From Polyangium sp. 6x1 (GTDB lineage: Bacteria > Myxococcota_A > Polyangia > Polyangiales > Polyangiaceae), in the NCBI RefSeq assembly GCF_029946515.1, contig NZ_JARZHH010000002.1, positions 186,001 through 250,000 on the forward strand: a stretch of DNA of 64,000 bases. Direction: 5' to 3'. Position 1 is the stretch's first letter. Every line of letters begins with the position of its first letter. The notes under the pieces were generated by a model. That model had not been told where the DNA came from. It saw nothing but the letters and a program-made list of their open reading frames with translations, and made no database searches. The position numbers were made by a program, and so were the translations under genes. This document shows positions 1 to 7,687 of the stretch, piece after piece.

Positions 1-565
1 GCGCTGGTCGACGATCCTCCACGCCTGCCTCCTGCTCGCCGCGGTCCTCTTCCTCGGCCGCGTCCTCAATCGCGTCCCGCTCGCCGCGCTCGCCGCCATC
101 CTCATCGTCATCGGCTCGAAGCTCGCGCCGCGCTCGCTCTTTCAGCAGATGTGGCGCGAAGGCCTCTCCGTGTTCGTCCCGTTCCTCGTGACGATCCTGG
201 CGATCGTGTTCACCGACCTGCTCAAAGGCGTCCTCATCGGCCTGGCCGTCGGCGTCTTCTTCGTCATTCGCACGAACTCGCACGCGGCGATGATCGTGGT
301 CTCGCAGGACAACTACTGGCTCTTGCGCTTCAACAAGGACATCAGCTTCGTGCACAAGGCGGAGCTCAAGGAGAAGCTCGCGGCGATCCCCGAGGGCACG
401 ACGCTCATCGTCGACGGCACCCGCGCCCTGCACATCGACAGGGACGCGTTCGAGGTGCTCGACGATTTCGTCGAGAACGCGAAGTTCAAGGACATCAAGG
501 TCGAATTCAAGAACCTGCGTGGAAAGCGCCCGGACGGGGAGCTCCTGCCGGTGAGGAAATCGTGA
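1..565 (+). CDS. SulP-family anion transporter, C-terminal part (cut by window start)
   Basis: The frame is open from the first bases, so only the last ~188 residues are present. Seen: two or three hydrophobic segments (the last around [19 protein letters not shown]), then after about residue 100 a soluble domain with the STAS pattern ([20 protein letters not shown]). Membrane core plus cytoplasmic STAS tail is the SulP layout; these carriers move sulfate, bicarbonate or other anions across the inner membrane. The stop codon overlaps the start of a beta-carbonic anhydrase (TGATG), which makes bicarbonate the likeliest substrate (inference). The N-terminal core, where substrate residues lie, is outside the window. 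Confidence 0.85.
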   Translation, partial: RWSTILHACLLLAAVLFLGRVLNRVPLAALAAILIVIGSKLAPRSLFQQMWREGLSVFVPFLVTILAIVFTDLLKGVLIGLAVGVFFVIRTNSHAAMIVVSQDNYWLLRFNKDISFVHKAELKEKLAAIPEGTTLIVDGTRALHIDRDAFEVLDDFVENAKFKDIKVEFKNLRGKRPDGELLPVRKS

Positions 566-1218
566 TGGACGCGTACAAGAAGCTCCTGCTCAGCAACAAG
601 GCCTGGGTCGCCGAGAAGCTCGCCATTCGTGCGGACTTCTTCGAGCGCACGGCGACGACCCAGACGCCCGCCTTCCTGTGGATCGGCTGCTCCGACAGCC
701 GCGTCCCTGCCGAGTCCGTCACGAGCACCGAGCCTGGCGAGCTCTTCGTGCACCGGAACATCGCGAACCTCGTCGTCCACACCGACCTCAACATGCTCTC
801 GGTGCTCCAGTACGCCGTCGAGGTGCTCGAGGTGAAGCACATCATCGTCTGCGGCCATTACGGTTGCGGCGGCGTGCGCAACGCGATGACGAACCGCTCC
901 TTCGGCCTCATCGACAAGTGGCTCCGCCACATCAAGGACGTCTACCGCGCCCACCGCCGCGACCTCGAGACGCTCGCCGACGTCGACAAGCGCCTCGACC
1001 GCCTGGTCGAGTTCAACGTCGCCGAGCAGGTGCAGAACCTCGCCGAGACGAGCTTCGTCCAGCACGCCTGGGCGCTCCACAACCGCCCCTCGCTGCACGG
1101 CTGGGTCTACGACATTCGCACCGGCTTCCTGAAAGAACACGCGCACATGAAGCCGGGCACCCCGCTCGAGGACATCTACCGCTTCGACTTCGACGACGTC
1201 CCGCGCTCGGGCTCGTGA
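565..1218 (+). CDS. can: beta-carbonic anhydrase
   Basis: 217 residues, normal for the class. It interconverts CO2 and bicarbonate in the cytoplasm. The beta-class zinc site is complete: C42 with D44 and R46 ([10 protein letters not shown]), and H98 and C101 (CGHYGCGG). The ATG shares its A with the stop of the upstream SulP gene (TGATG), implying translational coupling. Longer upstream readings of the frame run antagonistically through the SulP gene and are not credible. Paired with a SulP carrier, the enzyme probably keeps imported bicarbonate and CO2 in balance (inference). Confidence 0.95.
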   Translation: MDAYKKLLLSNKAWVAEKLAIRADFFERTATTQTPAFLWIGCSDSRVPAESVTSTEPGELFVHRNIANLVVHTDLNMLSVLQYAVEVLEVKHIIVCGHYGCGGVRNAMTNRSFGLIDKWLRHIKDVYRAHRRDLETLADVDKRLDRLVEFNVAEQVQNLAETSFVQHAWALHNRPSLHGWVYDIRTGFLKEHAHMKPGTPLEDIYRFDFDDVPRSGS

Positions 1219-1272
1219 GCGCGCGAAGGCAGGCCTTGCTCCTTCGCCAGCCGCTCGGTACGGTCGGCCCTC

Positions 1273-1941
1273 ATGACGACCCCCGCTCCTGCCGTGCGCC
1301 CTCAGAGCCAGAGCACTGTCGCGGTCCCCATGGCGGCGCGCGCGCCGTCCGGCCGCCTCGCCGTGCTCTCCGCGGCGGCCATGGGCGCGCTCGCCATCCC
1401 GCTGCCGATCCTGCCGGACCGCATCGTGACGCGCCTGCGCGGCGCCCTCGCCCATGACACGGCCACGCGCCACGGCATCAGCCTCACCTCGGACGCCCGC
1501 GACATCCTCGCCAACATCGACAGCGAGCAGAACGCCGGCCGCGCCATCGCCCGCAAGGCCGCCGAGACCATCGGCTTCGCCATCCTGAAGCGTGGCCTCG
1601 GCCCCCTCGGCGCCATCACGAACGTCGCCCGCGCCCTCGAAGTGTTCGCCTTTGGCCACCTCTTCGACCGCTACATCGCCCAGGCTCGTCGCACCGGGGC
1701 CGTCCGCATCCACGGCGAAGAAGCCCGCAAGATCCGCGCGACCATCGACCGCGCCTTCCTGCACGCCTTCTCCCCGATGCTCCGCCCGACGCCGATCACC
1801 ATGCCGGACTCCGTCGAGGATCTCCGCGACGAGTTCACCCGCTGGATCGACACCGCGATCCTCACGGGCGCCTCGCTGCCGAGCTACGTCGAGCGGCGCC
1901 TCGAAGCCGCCTTTGACGAGGTCGCGAGCCAAGATGGTTGA
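1273..1941 (+). CDS. conserved-looking hypothetical protein
   Basis: 222 residues, not recognised. The N-terminal ~45 residues are Ala/Pro rich and may be disordered, or the true start may be the ATG at 1330. The middle has a hydrophobic helical stretch (SAAAMGALAIPLPILPDRIV) and a Gly/Ala-rich segment near residues 95-120 (LGPLGAITNVARALEVFAFG), suggesting membrane association. The C-terminal half is helical and charged. It lies 54 bp after the carbonic anhydrase gene and its last 8 bp overlap proB, so it is probably co-transcribed with proB. No function can be assigned. Confidence 0.7.
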   Translation: MTTPAPAVRPQSQSTVAVPMAARAPSGRLAVLSAAAMGALAIPLPILPDRIVTRLRGALAHDTATRHGISLTSDARDILANIDSEQNAGRAIARKAAETIGFAILKRGLGPLGAITNVARALEVFAFGHLFDRYIAQARRTGAVRIHGEEARKIRATIDRAFLHAFSPMLRPTPITMPDSVEDLRDEFTRWIDTAILTGASLPSYVERRLEAAFDEVASQDG

Positions 1942-3055
1942 GCGCGACGCGGCCTCCTCGTCCCCTTCCCGCGCGATCCTCGCCAAGACCCGGCGCGCCA
2001 TCCTCAAGATCGGCTCGAAGAGCCTCACCGGCGACGCGTGGGACCGCCTCGCCCAGGACGTCGCTGCCTACCGCGGCCACCGCTCTGGCCGTGGCGGCGG
2101 GCGCAGCGTCGTCATTGTCTCGAGCGGCGCGATCGCGCACGGCATCCAGAAGCTCGGCTTGAAGAGCCGCCCCAAGGACATCGCCTGGCTCCAGGCCGCG
2201 GCTGCCGCCGGCCAGAGCATCCTCATGCAGCGCTACGAGGAGGCGTTCGACAAGGTCGGCATCCCCGTCGCGCAGGTCCTCCTCACGCACGCCGACCTCG
2301 CCGACCGCGCCCGGACGAACAACGCGCGCGGCGCCCTCGGCGCGCTGCTCGAAGCCGGGTGCGTCCCGATCATCAACGAAAACGACGCCGTCGCGGTCGA
2401 GGAGATCAAGTTCGGCGACAACGACCAGCTCGCGAGCATGGTCGCGCCGCTCGTCGACGCCGACCTCTTGCTCCTGCTCTCCGACGTCGAGGGCCTGCTC
2501 GACGCCGAGGGCCGCCGCGTCCCCCTCGTCCGCAGCATCGCCCACGAGGCGCGCCCGCTCGCCGGCGGCTCGACCTCGGGCGTCGGCACGGGCGGCATGA
2601 CGAGCAAGGTCGAGGCGGCGCGCCGGGCCACGCTCGCCGGGGCCCACGTCGTCATTGCGCACGCCCGCGAGCCGGGCATCCTTGGCCGCGTCGTCGCGGG
2701 CGAGGACGTCGGCACCTTCTTCCCGGCCGTCCACCAGCGCCTTGGCGCGCGCAAGCACTGGATCGCCTACACCTTGCGGCCTCGCGGCGTGATCCTCGTC
2801 GATCGCGGCGCGGCCGAAGCCATCTGCGCGAAAAACCGCAGCATCCTCGCGGTCGGCGTGCTCGGCGTCCGCGGCACGTTCCAGCCGGGGGACGCCGTCT
2901 CCGTCGTCGACCCGGACGGCCGGGAGATCGCGCGTGGCCTCTGCCGGCTGTCGCAATCCGATGCCGCGCGGGTAGCTGGGCAGAAGCGGGAAGAGGAAGG
3001 CGAGGAGATTGTGGTCATCCATCGGGACGACCTGGTCGTGCTTCCGTCCGAATAG
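1934..3055 (+). CDS. proB: glutamate 5-kinase
   Basis: 373 residues, usual length for the two-domain form. It phosphorylates L-glutamate in the first step of proline synthesis. The N-terminal amino acid kinase domain shows a nucleotide-loop-like start (ILKIGSKSL), VIVSSGAIAHG, the glutamate-site stretch PIINENDAVAVEE with FGDNDQL, and GVGTGGMTSK. A C-terminal PUA domain begins near residue 280 (RPRGVILVDRGAAEAI). The chosen ATG overlaps the upstream gene by 8 bp. proA is not beside it, so the pathway is split on this chromosome or proA lies elsewhere. Confidence 0.93.
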   Translation: MVERDAASSSPSRAILAKTRRAILKIGSKSLTGDAWDRLAQDVAAYRGHRSGRGGGRSVVIVSSGAIAHGIQKLGLKSRPKDIAWLQAAAAAGQSILMQRYEEAFDKVGIPVAQVLLTHADLADRARTNNARGALGALLEAGCVPIINENDAVAVEEIKFGDNDQLASMVAPLVDADLLLLLSDVEGLLDAEGRRVPLVRSIAHEARPLAGGSTSGVGTGGMTSKVEAARRATLAGAHVVIAHAREPGILGRVVAGEDVGTFFPAVHQRLGARKHWIAYTLRPRGVILVDRGAAEAICAKNRSILAVGVLGVRGTFQPGDAVSVVDPDGREIARGLCRLSQSDAARVAGQKREEEGEEIVVIHRDDLVVLPSE

Positions 3056-3098
3056 CCACTTGGGTTACAGTGCTGGGACTATTTCGAAGTCCTGGCCG

Positions 3099-4406
3099 AT
3101 GTCCCTTTTCAACCAGCGTCCTTTTTGGTTTCCGGCCGTTTGGCTTGTCGCGCTCGCGGCGCCGGGGGCGGCTGCGCAGGCCCCGCCCGCGGGTTCGACA
3201 ACGGCGCCCGCGCCTTCGACAACGGCGTCCGCGCCTTCGACGACGTCGTCCGCGCCTTCGACGACGTCGTCCGCGCCTTCGACAACGCCGCCCGCGCCTT
3301 CGACAACGTCGTCCGCGCCTTCGACAACGTCGCCCGCGCCTTCGACAACGTCGTCCGCGCCTTCGACAACGTCGTCCGCGCCTTCGACAACGTCGCCCGC
3401 GAGTTCGACAACGTCGTCCGCGAGTTCGACAACGTCGTCCGCGCCTTCGACAACGTCGTCCGCGAGTTCGACAACGTCGCCCGCGAGTTCGACAACGTCG
3501 CCCGCGCCCATTGCCCCCAAGCCCGCGCCAGCCCCGGGGCTGACGAAATTCCAGGTGCAATCGCACGCTTACAGCGGCCTGCGCTGGCCGGGGTACACCG
3601 TGGGGGCCAGCATCCGCGGCGGCGGCGGCTTGTACGGCTCCTCGCTCGGCCAGGGCAATGCGCTCGTCACTGGCTACCGCTTCGTCGAGCGCGGCGGCTT
3701 CATCTCCGGCCTCGTGGTCGGCGGCATCTTCTACCTGCTCGGCGCGACCGTCGCGAGCATGCCCGACTCCGTCAGCACGTCGACCAGCACGGAGACCCGC
3801 ACGAACCAGTACGGCCAGAGCGAGACCGTCACCACCACCACGTACACCGGGACCTACAACCGGAGCCCCGAGGCACGGCAGGCCACCCTCGACGCGGCCG
3901 AAGCGAGCGCCAAGGGCCTCATCGCATATCGCCAGCAATCCTTCGAGCTCGACGTCTACACCCGCGACTGGTTCGGCTCCGATCTCGGCGACGCCCGCGG
4001 CTACCGCATGAACTTCCTCTTCACCGTGTACACGGGAAAGCGCTTCATCATCGAGGGGGGCTTCGGCTTCGGCGACGTGAGCGCGATCGTCCCGGGCAAG
4101 GACATCCTCGTCGAGGAGAAATACATTGGCATTCCGATCCGGTTCATCGTCCCGTGGGGCCCGCTCTACGCGCAGGCCGCGCTCGATTTGAACTTCCGCG
4201 GCCTCGATTTCGGTGCGCTCTCGGAGGAGGGCGAGGTCCGCCAGGTCGACGGCCGGTCCATGACCGTCGACCCAGTGCGGCCGATCCCGCTGACCTTATC
4301 GATCAATGCGATGTTGTGGCGGCTCCACCTCTCGGTGGGCGTCGAGACGGCGCGGCCGTGGACGGGCCAGTTTGGATATGTCGCCACGGCGGGGGCGAGG
4401 TTTTGA
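3099..4406 (+). CDS. secreted beta-barrel-like protein with an STT-repeat linker
   Basis: 435 residues, family not recognised. The start chosen gives a clear signal peptide (MSLFNQRPFWFPAVWLVALA, cleavage near AAAQA). Residues ~33-137 are 15 heptads of type STTSSAP encoded by a 21-bp tandem repeat, a flexible extracytoplasmic linker. The rest is Gly/aromatic rich with alternating hydrophobic strands (YTVGASIRGGGGLYG, FIIEGGFGFGDVSAIV, LYAQAALDLNFRGLDF) and ends in F, as outer-membrane barrels do. A hydrophobic stretch near residue 210 (ISGLVVGGIFYLLGATVASM) could instead be a membrane helix. A second secreted protein starts 2 bp later, suggesting an operon. Confidence 0.8.
   Translation: MSLFNQRPFWFPAVWLVALAAPGAAAQAPPAGSTTAPAPSTTASAPSTTSSAPSTTSSAPSTTPPAPSTTSSAPSTTSPAPSTTSSAPSTTSSAPSTTSPASSTTSSASSTTSSAPSTTSSASSTTSPASSTTSPAPIAPKPAPAPGLTKFQVQSHAYSGLRWPGYTVGASIRGGGGLYGSSLGQGNALVTGYRFVERGGFISGLVVGGIFYLLGATVASMPDSVSTSTSTETRTNQYGQSETVTTTTYTGTYNRSPEARQATLDAAEASAKGLIAYRQQSFELDVYTRDWFGSDLGDARGYRMNFLFTVYTGKRFIIEGGFGFGDVSAIVPGKDILVEEKYIGIPIRFIVPWGPLYAQAALDLNFRGLDFGALSEEGEVRQVDGRSMTVDPVRPIPLTLSINAMLWRLHLSVGVETARPWTGQFGYVATAGARF
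3195..3509 (+). repeat. 21-bp tandem repeat, 15 units
   Basis: Fifteen consecutive 21-bp units inside the secreted protein gene at 3099. In the gene's frame each reads STT followed by four Ser/Ala/Pro residues; the frame one base on would read FDNVVRA/FDNVARE heptads. Units differ mainly at a few positions (TCC/CCC and GCC/GAG). There are no unique spacers, so it is not a CRISPR array. The DNA unit resembles the repeat at 41821-42093. Confidence 0.95.
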
Positions 4407-4408
4407 CC

Positions 4409-5203
4409 ATGAGACTTCGCATGCGATGGCCTCACCCGATCGCCGCCGCCTCGGTCCTCTTTACCGCCCTCGCGCTCGCGCCCGACGCGGCGCGCGCCGA
4501 CGACGACTGGAGCCCGCGGGACGAGTATTCGCTCGACGACAACTTCTCGCTGGCCTACGGCCTCGGCACGAGCCATTTCGCGAGCGTGGGCATCGTCTAC
4601 ATGCCCGGCTCCATCGTCGATTACGAGGAAGACGAGCAGAACCCGCCGATCTCGGGCACCGGGTCTTTCACGGTCGCTGCGGCCGTCCTCCCGCTCCCCA
4701 CGCTCTTCGGGGGCATGGGCGGCATGGAGGCGGATTTCTCCATTGGCTTTCCGGCATTCAAGTCGTACTTCGGCGGCTTCGGCGCGAACCTCGGGCTCGT
4801 CGTGCAGCCGATCTCGTTCCAGCACCTGCGCGCGAGCCTCGCCGTGGGCGGCGGCTTCAATGCCCACGGCTATGGCTACCTGAAGCCGCGCATCGCCTTC
4901 ACGATCGTGCCCGGCTACGTCGACGCCGATGCCACGTACCGCTGGATCCCCGATACCGCGAGCAACATCTTCGGCGGCCGGGAGGACGGGCTCGAGGACG
5001 AGGGCTTCGGCGAGCACAAGCTCCGCGCCTCCTTGTACGTCTCGTTCCGACCGAGGACGGGCAACCGCGAGGAGGATTTCGGCAAGGTGGGCGTGCACCT
5101 CTTCTACGAATACACCCGCGTCAGCGGCGACGAGGAAGAGCTCGCCCGCGTCCGCATCCGCCCCGGCGACTACATGAGCTTCGGCCTCGCGGCGGCGCTC
5201 TGA
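4409..5203 (+). CDS. secreted outer-membrane-like protein
   Basis: 264 residues with a signal peptide (two Arg, then ASVLFTALALAPDAARADDD; cleavage after the A-R-A site). The mature part is rich in Gly and aromatic residues in alternating patterns (FSLAYGLGTSHFASVGIVYM, FGGMGGMEADFSIGFPAFKS, ALAVGGGF-like stretches) and ends in a strand-like segment, consistent with an outer-membrane beta-barrel. No named family recognised. It starts 2 bp after the stop of the preceding secreted protein, so the two are probably translated from one message and may work together. Confidence 0.8.
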   Translation: MRLRMRWPHPIAAASVLFTALALAPDAARADDDWSPRDEYSLDDNFSLAYGLGTSHFASVGIVYMPGSIVDYEEDEQNPPISGTGSFTVAAAVLPLPTLFGGMGGMEADFSIGFPAFKSYFGGFGANLGLVVQPISFQHLRASLAVGGGFNAHGYGYLKPRIAFTIVPGYVDADATYRWIPDTASNIFGGREDGLEDEGFGEHKLRASLYVSFRPRTGNREEDFGKVGVHLFYEYTRVSGDEEELARVRIRPGDYMSFGLAAAL

Positions 5204-5206
5204 GTC

Positions 5207-5824
5207 GTGGGTGTCCCGGACACCTCCGACGAATCCTTCGAAACCCGGGAACCGACCCTCCCGAGCGCTGTCCGTCACACCATGCGCTCGGGCCTCCTCT
5301 TCACGAACGGCATCTTCCTCGCGGGCATCCTTGCAGTCCTGACCATCGGCCCCGGAACCCAGTCGAAGCGCCTCCTGCCCGCCGACGCCACCCCGGCCAC
5401 CGAGACCCCCGTCGACATGGCCGCCCTCGAATCGGCCGCCTCGCTTTCGCCCACCGTCGACTCCATCGTGGCCCTCGCCTCCGCGTACGTCGACCGCGGC
5501 CAGCCCGGCCTCGCGAGCGCCGTCATTGAAAAGGCCCCCCGCGCCATCCAGCTCGATCCCCGCGTCGCCGATGTCGCCGCGCGCGCCCTCTTTCACCGCG
5601 GGCGGGCGCGCCAGGCCCTCGCCGCCGTCGAGGACGCGCTCGACGCGTGCGACGCCGACGCCGTCGCGTGCCGCTCGTGGCAGGTCGCCAAGGCCCGGCG
5701 CCAGGCCGCGTTCCTTCAGGAAGTCGTGGCCGCGGGCGTCGAGGATCCCATGGCGGATCCCGCCGCCGTCCGGGCTGCGTACGAGCGTTCGACGCAGAAG
5801 GTCGGTCTTGTCGCGATGCGTTGA
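5207..5824 (+). CDS. TPR-like membrane-anchored hypothetical protein
   Basis: 205 residues from a GTG 3 bp after the previous stop; an in-frame ATG at 5282 giving 180 residues is equally possible, and neither has a strong ribosome binding site. One hydrophobic helix (LLFTNGIFLAGILAVLTIG) follows the ATG. Downstream are Ala-rich helical hairpins (SIVALASAYVDRGQPGLASA, ALFHRGRARQALAAVEDAL) resembling tetratricopeptide repeats. Probably an inner-membrane protein with a TPR-like domain, possibly a binding scaffold. The position suggests the last gene of the 3099-5824 operon. Function unknown. Confidence 0.6.
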   Translation: MGVPDTSDESFETREPTLPSAVRHTMRSGLLFTNGIFLAGILAVLTIGPGTQSKRLLPADATPATETPVDMAALESAASLSPTVDSIVALASAYVDRGQPGLASAVIEKAPRAIQLDPRVADVAARALFHRGRARQALAAVEDALDACDADAVACRSWQVAKARRQAAFLQEVVAAGVEDPMADPAAVRAAYERSTQKVGLVAMR

Positions 5825-5994
5825 CGCTGCCGGGGGCGCGTGCGTCACCTGACGCAAGACGCACCCAAGGAAAATAGGGCGGCGTTGTCGGATGCCCCAT
5901 CGGCGCCGCCATGTCACGATTCTTTTTCTGGTTCGTCTCAGGAAGCGATGTTTGTGAGCCATCGTCGCTGCGTACTCGGGAGGCGATCGCAAGC

Positions 5995-6879
5995 GTGCTG
6001 AACCGACGCGACCCACGCTCCTCCCCGCCCTCCTCCCTCGGCGCCCGCCTTTCGGGTGGGCTGCCTTGGGCGACCGTCTTCGTCTCCACGTCCCTCCTCA
6101 TCGGCTGCAGCCAGCCCACCAAGCGCCCGATCGCGATGCCCGCATCGCACGGTCAGGCCGAGGAGCGCCCCTTCATCTTTCAGCCGCCCGTGGACCTCGA
6201 CGTCGAAAACAAGGTCAACGCGGTCGTGCGTATCGTGGGGGATGTGACGTGCACGGGCACGCTCATCGCGGAGGACCTCGTGCTCACGGCGCACCACTGC
6301 GTCGCGGAGCGCGGCGCCGACGGGCAGGTGCAGAATCGCGACAAGGATCCGGAGAGCCTCACCATCGAGCTCGGCGGCGACGACCTGCCCTGGGGCGAGG
6401 TGAAGGTGCGCGCGATCGTGAGCCCGGATTGCGGCTACGCGTGGGGCGAAGGCGACATCGCGATCCTCGTGCTCTCGCGAAAGCTCGTCGGCGTGCCGAC
6501 GCTGAGCCCGCGCATCGAGGAGGCGCCCGCGTCGAACGAGACGATTTACCCGATCGGGTTTGGAAGGTGCGCACTCTCGCACGCCCCGATCCACCGCATC
6601 GAGCGCGTGGGCGGGCCGATCGGCAAGGTGCGCAGCGGCGATTTCATTGCGGTCGCCTCGGTTTGCCCCGGCGACTCGGGCGGACCGGCCTACAGCCCGA
6701 AGCGGCAAGACGTGGTCGGCGTGGTCTCGGCCTCCGTGATGGATGGCGACGACGCCACGGCGGCGCCCTCGATCTTCGTGCGTCTCGACGCATGGCGTGA
6801 GCTCTTCAGCGCCGCCAAGGAGATCGCGAACGGCACGAGCCCGAGCGAGCTGCCGCCCTTCCGTAGCTGCCAACGCTGA
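5995..6879 (+). CDS. trypsin-like serine protease, predicted lipoprotein
   Basis: 294 residues from the GTG at 5995. That start is chosen because GGGAGG lies 11 bases upstream and it gives a compact Arg-containing signal sequence ending in a lipobox (STSLLIGC); an ATG at 5911 would add 28 residues before it. The S1 catalytic triad is complete: His in LVLTAHHCV, Asp in GDIAILVL, Ser in CPGDSGGPAY. Likely secreted and tethered to a membrane by lipid. The substrate is unknown; a second S1 protease with a different anchoring signal lies at 15126. Confidence 0.85.
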   Translation: MLNRRDPRSSPPSSLGARLSGGLPWATVFVSTSLLIGCSQPTKRPIAMPASHGQAEERPFIFQPPVDLDVENKVNAVVRIVGDVTCTGTLIAEDLVLTAHHCVAERGADGQVQNRDKDPESLTIELGGDDLPWGEVKVRAIVSPDCGYAWGEGDIAILVLSRKLVGVPTLSPRIEEAPASNETIYPIGFGRCALSHAPIHRIERVGGPIGKVRSGDFIAVASVCPGDSGGPAYSPKRQDVVGVVSASVMDGDDATAAPSIFVRLDAWRELFSAAKEIANGTSPSELPPFRSCQR

Positions 6880-6957
6880 GAGGGCGGCTCTGAGCTTCGC
6901 GCGCGGGCGCGGGATGCTCGCCCCTCGGGCCGCACCTGCGATACGATCCGCGCTTCG

Positions 6958-7596
6958 ATGCAGAAATTCGGCAAAGCGTTCGGCTACACCGTCCTCGCCC
7001 TCGTGGCGGTCTTCGTGCTGCTCCGGGTGCTGCTCTTCAAGACCTGGACTGTGCCCTCGACGCTCCGTCTTTCGGCGTCGGTCGCCCCCACGCTCGACGG
7101 CGGGGATTTCGTCCTCCTCTTGACCCGGGGCACGCCGGGCTTCGGGGACCTCGTCCGCTGCAAGGACCCCGAAGACCCGACCCAGTACGTGGTCGGCCGC
7201 ATCATCGGCGTCGAGGGCGACAAGATCGAGATCGCCGGCCGCAACGTCGAGATCAACGGCAAGCGCTACAACCCCGTTCAGGCGTGCCCGGCGCGCAAGT
7301 ACAAGACCTTGCACCCCAACACCGAGGCCGAGGTCGAGCTCGAGTGCGGCGTCGTCGAGATGGGCGGGGGGTGGCATTACCGCGGGCAGACGAAGTCCAA
7401 GACGAGCCCCATGACCTTCAAGGCCGAGGTGGGCGAGGGCATGGTCTATCTGCTCAGCGACGACATCGACCTCTACGACGATTCTCGCGAGTTCGGTACG
7501 CTGGAGCGCGCTTCGTGCAAGGAGCGCGTGGTCTTCCGGTTCGTCGGCAAGAACGGCTGGGGGGACGAGGATGCCCGGATGACTGTCATCCGATGA
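6958..7596 (+). CDS. signal peptidase I-like protein lacking the usual catalytic lysine
   Basis: 212 residues: an N-terminal membrane helix (residues ~8-27), then an S26-type fold. The serine box reads SASVAPTLDGGDFVLL, placing the nucleophile at S41, with Val where the family has Met after it. The box that normally reads K-R-x-x-G-x-x-G-D-K is here GRIIGVEGDK, so Gly80 stands in the general-base lysine position. The late box (SDDIDLYDDSREFG) is kept. Either the enzyme is inactive, uses another base, or has another role. It stands alone between a protease and an FHA protein. Homology is fairly sure, activity is not. Confidence 0.75.
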   Translation: MQKFGKAFGYTVLALVAVFVLLRVLLFKTWTVPSTLRLSASVAPTLDGGDFVLLLTRGTPGFGDLVRCKDPEDPTQYVVGRIIGVEGDKIEIAGRNVEINGKRYNPVQACPARKYKTLHPNTEAEVELECGVVEMGGGWHYRGQTKSKTSPMTFKAEVGEGMVYLLSDDIDLYDDSREFGTLERASCKERVVFRFVGKNGWGDEDARMTVIR

Positions 7597-7599
7597 CCG

Positions 7600-7627
7600 G
7601 GATCCGATGAGGCGCTCGTCCGGATCC
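7600..7627 (+). terminator. possible intrinsic terminator
   Basis: An imperfect hairpin whose arms start and end with GGATCC, one bulge and one mismatch, loop GGCGC, followed by TTGTTTGCTT. It lies 3 bp after the signal-peptidase-like gene. The T-rich stretch is interrupted, so termination strength is uncertain. Confidence 0.45.
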
Positions 7628-7687
7628 TTGTTTGCTTGACCCTTCTCGCGATCGCCGTCTAGAACCGGGTGTCCCCGAGGAACGACG

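Noticed and set aside
3195-3509. Repeat array considered as CRISPR
   Set aside because: Units are directly adjacent with no unique spacers, and cas genes are absent.
3125-5203. Frame reading FDNVVRA heptads through the repeat and on into the 4409 gene
   Set aside because: It has no stop only because the repeat and neighbouring shadow happen to be open; the protein from 3099 has a signal peptide and a coherent barrel-like domain in another frame. The real downstream gene starts at 4409.
5911-5994. Upstream ATG for the trypsin-like lipoprotein
   Set aside because: It lengthens the signal region without a ribosome binding site; GGGAGG is placed for the GTG at 5995.
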